DNA of 64,000 bases from contig JAYGXS010000005.1 in assembly GCA_036362985.1 (NCBI GenBank), forward strand, positions 48,442,113 to 48,506,112, in the 5' to 3' direction. Each line of letters opens with the position of its first letter. Position 1 is the stretch's first letter. The notes under the pieces are model-generated. The model was not told where the DNA came from. It worked only from the letters and a program-made list of their open reading frames with translations, and did no database searches. Made by a program: the position numbers and the translations under genes. Source of the stretch: Ligula intestinalis. Taxonomy: Eukaryota > Platyhelminthes > Cestoda > Diphyllobothriidea > Diphyllobothriidae. Below, piece by piece: positions 1 to 12,700 of this stretch.

Positions 1-42
<42 letters not shown>
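1..42. repeat. (AT)n microsatellite
   Basis: A pure AT dinucleotide run reaching the window edge, just 3' of the GOPC stop codon on the minus strand. Confidence 0.95.
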
Positions 43-44
<2 letters not shown>

Positions 45-68
45 CAAGTGCACGGATCGAAATGCAGC

Positions 69-768
69 TTACGTTATTGTCACAGATCGAGTTGTCCTCG
101 AGGCAGGCGCTTGTCGGTGACTCGTGAGCGTTTTACCGGACACTTTACGGTTGGCTTGGTCCCGGGAAGGCTGCTGGTGCTGCCCATCACTGCCCTTGCT
201 TGGCCTTCCTCCTCCCCCGCCTGCTGCTGCCTTCAGGAAGTCCTGCGGATTGCGGCTGTAGGGGGGTCCACTTTTTAAGTCTGCTGCTGCCGACTGCGCG
301 GCAGGCTGCGGTTTCTGTACGCCATTGTGCGCACCCGCCGCCGTAGCGGCCGCCGGTTTCCAGAAGTAGTTTTGGTAGACGGACATGTCGGGCGCCGGAC
401 GGCTGGCCGGTTCCGCTGACGGCCGCGAACCCTTCGTATCGTGCCCGTTGCCGGCTAGTGCAGGTGGACGCAAGTCGCTGTCTGCGCGAGCGTCATCAGC
501 TCGCATCTGGGCCAGTCCAATCTTTCGACGGGTCGCCGCCTGGGCATCAATAAACTGTTGGTATTCGGCCAGGTCTTCAATGGCCGCGTGGGGAGCCCTG
601 GAGGGCTTGGTGGCGCCGGTGGCGCCAGGACCTTCGGAGGACGGTGGCAGGCTGCCATTTTGGTGTTGCTGGAAGGATAGCCGCTGACGGCGCAGGAATT
701 TGGTTCGCTGCTGAACTTGGAAGAGGAATCGGCTGGGCAGGAGTTTTGTCTCGTCGTAGAGGCGGAAT
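69..768 (-). CDS. GOPC: GOPC exon 6 (C-terminus with long low-complexity extension, residues 358-590)
   Basis: The first base completes the split arginine codon. The exon opens [14 protein letters not shown], aligning with the vertebrate YRLYLDELEG that follows the acidic segment. It then runs about 225 residues rich in Ala, Gly, Pro, Gln and Ser, with a Gly5 run, an Ala-rich stretch, and one ordered-looking piece, [20 protein letters not shown], predicted helical by eye. It ends SVTIT at a stop at 69-71. Local GC is markedly higher than in the flanking introns, as expected for real coding sequence. No canonical AATAAA was seen before the window edge, where an (AT)n tract begins. Confidence 0.82.
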
Positions 769-3700
769 CTGCAAAAAACGACCTGAGTATGTAAGCGGAT
801 CAATGTTGTTGTTGAGGGTAAAAAACGATAAATACGAGCAATTTCCTTATACCTTTGACAAGTCTGGAAACACTTAGAAACAGTGCAATTGAGAATGTGG
901 GCGTATGACAAGTAGGGCCAGCAGGCCACGACTGTATGCCTGGACCAAAACATAGACGGGCTTCCAAACATGCATCGTGGCACTTACAAGCAGCTTTCTT
1001 ATTCCAGAGTCAAAACATTCCTGAACAAAAAATGCTTGTTCGGTAATGAGATTTTGTTTAACGCCATTATAATGAATCCTCAGAGCTGAGAGTGAATGAC
1101 AGGGAAAACAGCTATAAGAAGTTGGTGAGAGTGTACCTTTAATGGCCAAACGCACAAACGAAAACGCTGAGCTGTTTTTAAAATGCTCACTTGCGAATAC
1201 TCCGCGCCAGAGTTACCATACGTTGTCCTTCGCAAGGTCAGTTTTGAAAAAAATACTCTAGAAGGGGCAGTTGATACATTCTGATTTTGTTCCCATGCAG
1301 TCAGAACTGAGGGTTAGGAGAACCTGGTTCTGACCTAACTAACTGAATAACTAACCATACGGTTATTCAGATAGCATGGCGACAGCGATTTTTTTCCGAA
1401 CGACAAACGCTATTACCTATAAAGGATTGCCCTCTAACATATCTCTGGGATAAAATTTAACTCGACTTGGTGAATTTTCAAGTCTGGTGTCCCAACTCGT
1501 CTTCGGACTAACAGGATATGTGCAATAAACAACTAATATTTCAAACGTGCGGAAAATCAATAGTTATGTGATGCAAGACCTTATTGGAAGATGTGGCCTC
1601 CGTCGTCTTTTTCTCTGCCAGCGTTCTTTGAAGTGTTTATAATAACTATCTTATTGTATGTACCGGTTGATGTATTAGTCGTTGGAGTGCACGGCAAAAT
1701 CTGACGATACGTGTTTTATCCCATGTAAGGGTGTTTCCTGTGTGGAAGCAATGCATAGCCATTTCATACAAATGGTCCTGTCTCTTCACGGCCAATTGGT
1801 CCTCGTGGATGCGTATTGAGGCGGATCTTCCTGTTTGACCACAATATACAGTATCACAACCTCCACATGGGATTTTTATCTTATTAAGGATTGCCTACTT
1901 ACATGTCTGCTTGGGATTAATACGGACATCTAAATTACCTGACAAAGCAACCCGGCTTCCTTAGAAAGGAGATTCGAGCTGCAGTGACTTCGTCGAATAT
2001 TTACATCAATGGAATTCCCATTCCACAGTCTCTGGAACAGGTCGTGTGGGCACGCGTAGGGGGTTTATTTAGTTCCAGCATTCATCACGCTCGAAGCGGT
2101 CTCTCTTCGTTCTTATTGTGTCGGGCTCCGACGAGGAAGTGCGGTGTATGCTGTGCAAGTCTGTCAGCGCTATTATCTACTTAACGCAAAAGTCACCGTC
2201 TCAGAAACGGGTCATCCCAGAGACGGAAAATTCTCTAATTCAACGGCACGCACCGCATCACCTGTCTTGGACACCGATCCGCCTAGACATTGACATTTTG
2301 ACCTCAATTCCCCCCTCCCACCGAACCTTGACAACAACAATACTACATCTTTTCACCAGCCAGCATAGTCTGTTTATTTCATTACCATATAAATGTAAAG
2401 ACCTGACGAGAATTTTTTGAAAACAAATGTATGTTCGCTAATTTATCTTCTGGATTTAGGAATACTTAGGCAGCCCATCTTCCTGGCGTACTAGGTTTGG
2501 CTAAATTATGGTCTGCTACGCGACTGAGACTTGTTTCCGCACCATAAAATAAACTTCAGTAACCGGAGGCCGTTCGCAGGCAGCAATTTAAACTGGTTCC
2601 TTAGCTATGAGGTTTCAGTCTGGCATACCGCGAGGGCGTCAGGTTTGTCTGACCAAAAACGAAACGGGGTACCAGTATACACACCCACACACGCCATACA
2701 CTTGCATGATGGGAGCAAAAGTAGCTTATATTGTTCCCCTCATATACCCTAGTCCCGGTATTTGCCTCACAAAAACGGTGGTTATAGGGTTTTTAGAGGG
2801 GGGCGTGGGGCGGGGAAATAGGATAGGTAGAGAAGCAACATTTTAGAAGTAAGTGTAAAGTTAGACAAATGCAGTCGAAATTGTTTCCCGCGGTCGCTGG
2901 GATTTAGTTGTTTCGCATGTAAATTGAAGGTGGACTATACTAATCTAACTCCAGAACGGTAAGTTAGACCTCAGGTAAGTTGAAGTAGACGACATGCTCA
3001 CCACTTTTTCTATCTTTCGGGAATTTTAAGAAACCTGCAATTTGATAATCAGAAAGATAAGGGAAATCTACCGACATAAATCAACACTTCTAAATGCAAT
3101 AACATAAAAATGCATAAAGCAATTATTAAAGTATATTCCACTGCGCATTCTAAATTCCCGCCCATAAAACCCCTATGAAAACCGCTTTTGCTGAGAGTAA
3201 GGAATAATGAGAGGGACTACAAAAGCTACTTTTGCAATGACAGGAAATAGATCAATTACAAAATTTTCTACAATTTTTTTAAATTCACTCAAGTATAGGA
3301 ACGTCCTTTATCGCTCTGCAAGCGGATTGAGATACAAAAAAATGTCTTACGAAAAATGGGATGAGTGGTAAGCCAACCAAAAACATGTAGCACCAAATGA
3401 CAGACTTACTGGATGGTAATTGCAAAAGCCCTTCCACTCCGGACAAAATTACGGCAAAAAGTGACACAGCTTTCGCGTTGGGGCTTCGTGGAAAAAACTG
3501 ATCGTGGAAGGGCTTCTGTCCCATTTAACCGGAAACTACAGTAGCCATGGGATTATGCATTCCAGCAAAAATCGTGTGCAAGATCATAATAGATGGCTGA
3601 GAATCATTTTTCCGTAATTCTCTACCCGTCGATATTGTCAAATCATTTATTTTGTAATTTGTAGACATAGTTACTAGGACGCATACTGTTCGCTAGCGGA

Positions 3701-6700
3701 GAGCACTTAAGACGATTGCAGTGTTACTGTAGACGTAATTGTCTTATAACGCCCACATCGCACAGCCATTTATGCAGAAACCTAGCGGAAATCCGGAGGA
3801 AGGGGGGGGGGAAGGTCATGAATGGCACACACGCAGACAGTCTGCGACAGTTCGGTCATTAGACAGCTGCGCTCAATTTCAGCCTCATATGACTGGCCGG
3901 CTGGAACAAGTGGCAGATGTCTACGGGCGGGTAGTCGACTCTGGCAAATGCTTCCCACTCACATCCAGCGCACATAAGAAGAAATTGGAAGCATCTGCGT
4001 CCGTCATGTCCTGCACCGAAAACCATGGCCTGGGGAACGGCCATGTGACGGGATAACTCGGTCCTTCCTGCAAGACGGAGAGTCACAGTTTGTAAAGGCT
4101 CCTTCTTAACATGACATCAATGTTATTTCCATCGTACTTACTTACTTGTACAGGGTGTCGCAGAAGTAACTGACCCTTTTGATTTGCCAATAAAACGAAA
4201 ACTATTAACGCTAGGATATTGAAACTTGTTTTATTCGAAAGAAAAAACCTTTTTATGCTTTATTAGAACTAGGTTTTGAATATAATGTAGTTTAAATGAT
4301 GGCCATGGTTGTTTTGACAACTAAGGGTTCGTTTCATTTGCGTTTCCATAACGCTCCTTAGTGTATCAGGCGATAGTCGTCTAGTTTCAGAACAAATGTT
4401 GTATTTTAGTTCTTCCAGATTTGTTGGATTTTCTACATAAACCCTTGAATTTAGGTAGCCCCATAAGAAGAAATCACATGGGGTAAAATCTGGAGGTCGA
4501 AAGGGGCAAAGGAATTTTAACAAATCATGAAATCAAATGATTTGGAAAGCACGCATTTAACAATTTCATCGTTTCTCATGCTGTATGGACCGTAGCTCCA
4601 TCCTTTTGAAACCAAGTATTGCGTAGGCCATGTCACTCAATTTTGGGAAATAAAAACTCGCTAATCATAGTTCGGTATCTTTCACCATTAACTGTTACTG
4701 TTGCGCCATCATTATTTTCAAAAAAGAATGGGCCAATCACATTGGACGCAGTTATTACGCACCACACCGTCAGACGAGGAGTATGCAGCGGCCTTTCTTA
4801 AATTTATCTTAAATTTTTATCGCACCAAATTCTAGAACGTGTTTTCTTTCGAATAAAACAAGTTTCAATGTCCTAGCGATAATAGTTTTCGTTTTATTAG
4901 CAAATCAAAAGGGTGAGTTACTTCTGGGACACCCTGTACTTGTTACGGCTGTGATCAAGTCTGATCTAGCCGGCCTCGATAATGTCACGGATGGTACCTC
5001 TCCATGCATGACGATTGGCGGCAGAGGATCTGGAGAGTTCTACCCAGTCTCTTCTCCTGGACCGGAGACTGAACACGAAAGGTTCAAGAACCACTTACAT
5101 GTCCTGACGGACTGAGTCGGGCCAGGTTTTGAGTTGACCCCCTCTTCGACGTTTTCAATTAGGTAACGGCTTAAAGTCCCAAGCAGTAGCACTGAGCTCC
5201 TGAGGTTAACGACGAAGAACGTGTCAAAACCACATCAGTCATCTTGCCTGAATGGCCTGGGATATCATTGTAATTTTGTCTCAGAGAGTGCGGACTATCT
5301 CATTTGAGACGAAGTCGGTGCACTTCACTCGAAATATTCTCCTCAAGCAGTAATGGCCAAAGAATTCCAGCTTTCTTTCCTGCTCCAAGCGCATAGCCCA
5401 ACATTCCCATCAGTATAGAATAACTGACCGCAAAGATGCACGGTACGCGCGGATCTTTGTGAAGATATGCATATCGCGTCGAGTCCATAGGCACTTTCAA
5501 ACGCTGGAGAAAACTCGCCGTGCTGCGTCAATTCCGTAGACAATGTCATCTTTACCCTGTCCATTCGGCAGCAACTTCACCCCGAGGTATTTGAAACTGT
5601 CTAATGCGTCAATTTGACAGTCACTAATTTGGAGGGGCGTCTTCTCTTGGATACAGAGATGCGGCATGAAAACACTTTGGTCTTCTCAGCGTTTATGGAC
5701 AAACCGACCGATTTCGCGACCTCGTTCACCCGCGACACCATAGACTGCAGATCGCCAAAGCTTGAAGCTAGTAAAGCAATTTCATCGTCATAGTCAACCG
5801 GTCAGTCAACCGGCGCCGGAGCCCAAAGCGGCTGGGATCAGAGCAGCTCACCCCGGTCCCGTTTTGTGTGAAATCCCGGTTCATTTTGCACGGAACAGGC
5901 GCATGTGCGTGTGGCTTTGTCGATTACTGTGTCGGATCTTCCTGATCCTGTCTTGACACCCGGCCCAGGCGAAAGCGAGCAAAGAATGCAGCAGGTATAA
6001 TAAAAGTCAAGTATCGCTATAAACTACTTCACACGCTATCAACCGACCCTGCGCCTGTCGTGCTGTGGAACACAACACGACGAACATCGCCGCTAATGAC
6101 TGCCCATGCTTTGGCGAAGGGAGATAGTACACATTCTTTCGGAAAAATACTTTCGATGCGTTAACAGTACTAACTTCGTTGCAGCACTTGCCCCATGACA
6201 ACTCTCACACATACAAAGATTTCAAAATCAGGTTCAGTAGCGGATAGCCCTGATCGTCGTGGGCTCAAATCCCATCGATGCCATCGAGTTTTACAAATAA
6301 ATAAGTAAGCTCACAAAGTATTTGCTTTTCCCACACGAGGACCCATTTATTGGGAGCGATAGCTGACCACTGAACGTTATATTCTTTTATGAATGCAGTC
6401 CGCTTTGAACGATCCTTTGGCGCTAGTCACCAGCGATGGTGCCCTTCACTATGAACTCTTTAATGCGTAAAATCACTAATTCGGGTCTCGTGATTCGCAG
6501 CATAGGCAACCGTTCGATAACAGTGAAATGAACATACCTTGGCCGCACCCTTTGGGCCAACTTCCAGGGAGTGTTGGAAAGCAATTAATCAGGAAATAGA
6601 AACAAAATCAACGGTTATCAAAGTAGTAAAGGGCACAGAAGTTCGGCTATTCATAGTGCGAGATCGAGTTGTCTAACCTACTTTAAACTGGTAGGTATAG

Positions 6701-9700
6701 AAGAGCAAAAGTTTGCGTGCACAATGCGTTAGCTTCCCTACAAGTTAACAAACGTATGAATAAAGTGCCGAAGCTGGGGCATGACGGCAGCCGGAAAATC
6801 ACTGTGCAGCAGGGCAATACTCACCTGTATCCATTAGCATCCTCGCAAATCTGTGAGCCCTCGTCCTCGGAATCGTTATCATTCAGGAAGAGAAGTTCAA
6901 ACTCCACATGACCCTGCGAGTGAGAAAAAGCAGGGTTATGCTAAAGCAGCATTTAACTTCATTCCAAATTTCCAAATGCGACTTGCATGACACGCCATCA
7001 TCCTCAATAGAAAGAAGCACAATTTTCCTTCCTCGAACCCATCACTAAAGACTTAATCAGATAAGTTAATGTTTGCGCAAGCTCTGGATTGTTTATAGGG
7101 TGTGTTATTTCCAACTGAACAATTTTGAAATTGAAAAGTCATGTTGGCAAAAAGGTGTTTTCGGTCATGGAAATTTTTGCCGAACTAAGTTTGAAATTTT
7201 TTATGTCCTTTCTCCAGCGAAATGCCTACATAGTATTGTTTCCCTTTTACAAAAGCCTTTCTCCCTTCCTCTAAACCACGCGCCCATGCCCCCTTCCCCA
7301 AAGATTGCTGCCACCTCCCCCCTGTTGACCCTTTTGTTTCCAGTCGAAGGCACACTGGTGCCAAAACCAGCCCCCCTCACCTCCCGGCTTAATATTAGTT
7401 GAATAATGTACGCATACCCTATTCGGCTCCCTCACTTTTTATAACTTCTTCCCACAATTCTGTCGGCACCCCGCTGCCTCAAGATACAACTGCTTCGACT
7501 AACTAAGATGAAGGCCCGCGAAGTGATTTCGTGACGGAGAGCCGGCTATCCGCCTCCTCTCCTTCTTGACCTAGTTAGTCACGGCTGCTCCGAGGACACT
7601 AAAGTCACCATTCTCCCCCCCCCCTCCTCTAGCCGGCGCAGTATAGCCAGTTGCAGGTTATTGTGGCCAAACTGGGAAATGCGCCTTAACCCGCATACAC
7701 CAACATCAATCAGAGATCAGAAGACGAAACCATTTATCCCAGGTGGCCATGCACACAGTGGAATCCGGCCAAAAATGCGCATGAGAGAACACACGGATTG
7801 GTGGCACTTATCCAACTAGAAAAGGCCGTGAATTCCTGGAAGCAATGCACTCAGAAGAGGCATGCATCAACAGGAATATCGATTTGGACGCTAGTTACGG
7901 TTACCTCAAAGGCAAATTGAATACGCGCCATCAAACACAGCAGACAGCCAAATGACGAAAAGCACATAACACCTACCAGCAGAGACCAAAAATCCTGCTA
8001 ATCGATGCACACGTCGGACGAATATTGGTTTTCTGAAAGTTTAAAAATTTTAGTTGTTTGTTGCACAGTTTTCCACGACTGAAGACGACCGATTGATCCG
8101 CGTAGAAAATTTACGAAATAAAATTCGAAATTTTCCCAAAGAAAAATTTATCCTCATAAGCATTGCCTTTGCATACAAACCGCCCCCCCCTCCAACCTTC
8201 AGACAAATATTGAAGTAACATGAATCGTCTCCTGAACTCATATAAAAGCATAGCAAGGCCCCCTCTCCCACTAACATACACTCGCTTTCCCAAGACTGGC
8301 GGATGAACTTGTGTTGTCCCTTTGTATAGGGTTAGGCGAGTTGGCCGAATCCCTTCGTTCTTGACTTTGTATATCCATTTTTGAGTACGGGGCTGTCCTC
8401 ATATGTGTTATCATTGGGTTTGACGTATGCGTGACTGTTGGAGACAGACTCAACGTAGGCAAGACAGACGAAGCACGGCACATAGGTGCATACCCCTCGG
8501 AATTGGCGGCTTCCGCGTGTTATGAAAATAGCTGCCTTGTTTGCTATCCAGTAGTTAATTGCGGTAATTTCATCACTCAGCATTAGTTTGGCAAGTGCCC
8601 GGCAATTCGAGTCACCGGGAACAGAAACTGAGGCCAGCTGCCACCCACCAGGAAAGGTCCCGTCCACACGCTTCCCGCGCTTTTATTCGGTCCAGGAACT
8701 GAGGGCAGGTCCTACCCACGCCTAATAAATTACTCGGCCCAGGCAAAGTCTCGACAGAGAATAAAGTGCGGTAACGTCATTTTGTGTCTTCATCGACTGT
8801 TGTTTAGGCAATTATGAGGTCAGCAGTTCGCGGATCAGGCGACTGTTGCGTCCAACACCAGGAGGTCATCCTGGTCGAACTTCAATGCGTGGCCGTGTGA
8901 GGAGGAATGTTCCAGTTGCCCCGACGTTGTCCAAACAATTGCCCCAATCCCCAGCTGCTACTGTGCTTTCAGGAACCGTGGGAAAAAACGACGCCAGCTT
9001 CCGCGTCACCACCCATTCGACGAGACCCGACCTCACACTTTGAAGTTGAACCAAACTGAAACTCGCCCCTTTGGCTCTGCCGACACTTAAAATCCATATA
9101 AATGAGAGAATTTCCAATTTTTTTAATGAACTGCTTAAAATTATTAAGGAGCATATCACATGTTCTTTGTTACAAAGGCTCCGCCTTGTGCCGATTTAAA
9201 CAGACCACCATTTTCAGCGAAGCTAACTGCTAACTGTAAAGCAAACCCTATATGCAATGATTTGCATTCAAAAAAGAAGGAAGAGCAGCTGACAAGCATA
9301 TGTAAGCTTTCGATAGTTTCTAAACGCGCTAGTACGTTTATATGAGGATGGGGTCAAGGGTGAAACATAAGGCCAATTATGTGTGCAATTGCATCCAAGG
9401 TTGGAGGTCAAAACAGCAGGTTCGCTTCCTTTCGTAGACGTCCTCATAAGTCGAAGACCTAATGGTAGCGTCTGAAAGAGCGTTTATCGAATGAAATCTT
9501 GGTCTGGACAGCATACTAAATTTGACAGTTTCGAACCCACTCAAGAACAAGGCAACCTAATCCACTGCTTCATGCAAAGGGCTAGTAAGATTTGATCAGC
9601 AGACAGTACTGAGGAAAGGCTTATAAAAAATATAGGATTCACTTCGCGAGAACGGCTATTACGAGATATTCATCACAAAGAAGATGGTCGCGCCTAGCAT

Positions 9701-12700
9701 GGCCAACGATCAGTTAACCACCTACACTCTTTCATGCGCACGCTATGTCCCTCCCCCTACCTTGGACTGGCTCCATGAAACCCTCACCACCGCATAACCA
9801 ACCCTATCTTATCGACCCACTTATTCGCATGAGTCACTTGAATGAAACGTCCGACCTGATTGGCCGCGTTTTTTTTTATCCCCGATCCCACATAAATGTA
9901 CTAGCCCGAGGAGAATTTATTGGAAACGTATGCTCGCAAACTTCTCTTTTGCATTCTCTGATTGACATTTTTGCAACTTTATAAGAAGAATTGCTACAGA
10001 AATGAGCGAAATCCAGCATCGGCAAAGTAAACGTCGTACAAAAAGATGAGTTTTTAAAATATCGGTCGTGGTAAGGGGTGGATAAGACCGGCACCCAAGA
10101 TTTTAGGCTGTAAAAGACAACCTGTTATCAGACGTTATCAACACAACGATCCACGTACAGCGAAATAATGGAACTGATGACTATCCGATACTTCAACGGA
10201 GGGCGGATATTTGGGCGAACTTCGGAAAGGTTATCTGCAAAATAGTAAGACTCTCGGATTTGTTGAGCATGCAGCGTCCAGCCTAAAACCTAATTTGACT
10301 AGCCGATTCGCCATAAGGTGAGCGCGAGACCAGTGGATTACTATATATGGCCAAAATGGCACATTTTCACTTACTGTTGTCTCATAAACCAAAAATAATC
10401 TTGTGATGTTAAGAAGAATGGTCGAGCACCGAATCGATTTGTTTATTACGCAACTTCGCGGCCGTCAAGGTACTCGCCCACGCGGGAAATAAGACGAGCA
10501 GAGAATTGATCGAAGCCTGGTCCACGTACGGGAATTAGGTCAACCGATGTGTTTAATTGACGCCGGCGTACAGAGCCTTGCGTAATCACGTACAATCACA
10601 GCCAAAGGTCCGTCACAGTTAATTAAGCCCATATCCTCTGTAAGTGCCCCATTGTCGTCGCTTACGCCGCTATGAACGTTAACCAACGGTTAGCCAACGT
10701 ATATCGCTATAATTGCCCCCCACCCCCACCTTTTCCATCGCGGTTGCTTACCCCTCACGACGAGAGGAGCCTTGACAGTTGTTCTGTAAATATTCCCACC
10801 CAACAGGACTATCTCCCTACTTGCGCGGACTGACACAGTCTCCAGTGGCCAATCGGGGCCCACGCCAGACAGTTATTGATTTTTTACACGTTCAAAGTTT
10901 AATAGTTTTGTACACACGCTCTAACTAGGCCCTCTTTTGATGCTGTTTCTTATCGCTGACGATAGACTCCTGTAGGTGTTCGAAAGCTCAGAATAATAAA
11001 CAAATCGATCCGGTGCTCGACTATCCTCATTCTTTATCCATGCAAATATCTGGAACGTGAATGTTCTCCTTCATTCATGATCTGATGTTTCGGAGGGACG
11101 AATGGGGGTACTGAACTTCGAATTTCGGCGAACAACAGCTTAACTGTTTTTTTGAAATGCCTGGATGTTGCGAGGGCTAATGACGCTGAACGGACCATGT
11201 TAGCTGTTTAACAACCATAACAACAACAACAACAACAACAGCAATGCCTCTAATGGAGAAAATGGCATTCGCGATTTTGGGCGAGTGAGGCCATGTTCGA
11301 TTGCTGGGACTCAGAAAGGGCACTAGGGGGGAAATTCACTGTGCAAAAACGACTGATTTGCGAGTTCATGCTTAAAATTGGTGGAATCATTGCTGAAATA
11401 TTGGGACTTCAGCTTCCCCACTGCCCCTGCACTGCGTAGTATCACCCCTTACAACAGTTTAGCTTGGATAGGGATTAGTGAAAGCAGATAAAAATGCATG
11501 GACCACATTTTACGACTTCGATTATAGTGGACCTGTCGAATTTTATTACCTCGCGGACCTTCAAGCGCATATTAAATCTAATAACTCTGAACGAGCAAAA
11601 TCCTCCGGAAATAGGCTTGAAACGACCACCAGTCGACAAATTAGAGGAGAACATACATTCCACAAATAGGCAACTTGTGTTGCAGAAGACCGCCAACCTC
11701 TCTGTCGAAATCTACAAAAATTCTGGCTTTGTATGAGCCTTACTCTGTTCCTGTTTGGTAAAATCGGCAACAGCGTGCAAGCTTGAGTTTCTGTCGAACA
11801 AGGCGTACGTCGTTCTTTCACCAAGCCGTGCGTGCAAATTACGGCGGGTGCATGGCATTTAAACTTGTGTTGTTCCCTTGTATAGAGCCATGCGATTTGG
11901 CCGACTTCCTTCGTTCTTGACTTTCTGTATCCCTTTTTGAGTACGGTACTGCCTTCGGAGTTGTTATCATTGGGTTTGACGTATGCATGACTGCTGGATA
12001 CAGACTCAACGTAGTCAAAACAGACGAAACAGGGGGGGCAAAGGTGCTTACGCCTCGGAATTGGCGGCTCCTCCTCGGTGTGAAATTAGCTGCCGTGACT
12101 GCTACCCTGTCGTTAATTGCGGTAATTTCATCATGCCGTATTAGTGTGACAAGTACCCGGCTATTTGGCCCACCGGAAACTGGAACTGGGAGCAGTTTCT
12201 GCCCACGCGCTTCCCGTGTTGTTATTCGGCCCAGTCTCGACAGAGAATAAGGTGCGGTGACGTCATTTTGTTTCTTAATCGACTGTTGGTTAGGCAATTA
12301 TGAGGTCAGCAGTTCGCGGATCAGGCGACTGTTATCTCCGACGCAAGCAGTTCGGCGTGATCGAAGTTGAATAGAAGGCCGCATCTGGAAAAGTGTCCCA
12401 GTTTCGCCAGCATAGTTCACTTGTCCATAAATGCACCAAGCCCCTGCTGTTAGTGTGTGCTTGAAAGAAATGAGTAACAAAAACGCCAGGTTCAAATTCG
12501 CGGCCTATTCAACGAAAGCCGACCTCACGATCAAATGTAACCAAGCCGAAATTCACGTTGTTAGCCTGCTCTGTTACAAAGAAAATTCTCCATTTTTTAA
12601 AGCCACCGACATTCGGTTTGCTGTTACGTTACGTCCATACGCTGAAAGGCGGGATATATTTTCGTCCTACCTATGTGCTGACCAAGAAGGTCCACCGCAG

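Larger units (their letters stand above)
769..6824 (-). other. GOPC intron 5, about 6.1 kb
   Basis: Donor GTGAGTATT at 6824 and acceptor TTTTTTGCAG at 769, phase 2. It contains a PLE relic, a 0.5-kb inverted-repeat element, a reverse-transcriptase tail and a mariner relic. No feature was recognised in 769-1640, 1940-2710, 3240-4140 and 5810-6824. Confidence 0.85.

Noticed and set aside
385..687. Plus-strand and alternative-frame ORFs over 48-983
   Set aside because: Shadows of GOPC exon 6; high GC keeps other frames open.
11100..11130. Minus-strand reading KFEVQY as the missing GOPC PDZ strand
   Set aside because: No acceptor, wrong surrounding residues and an early stop; the true exon is 6825-6913.
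11839..12297. A 152-codon minus-strand ORF
   Set aside because: The related copy at 8332-8667 keeps only part of it, in a different register, and the element coding signal is on the plus strand.
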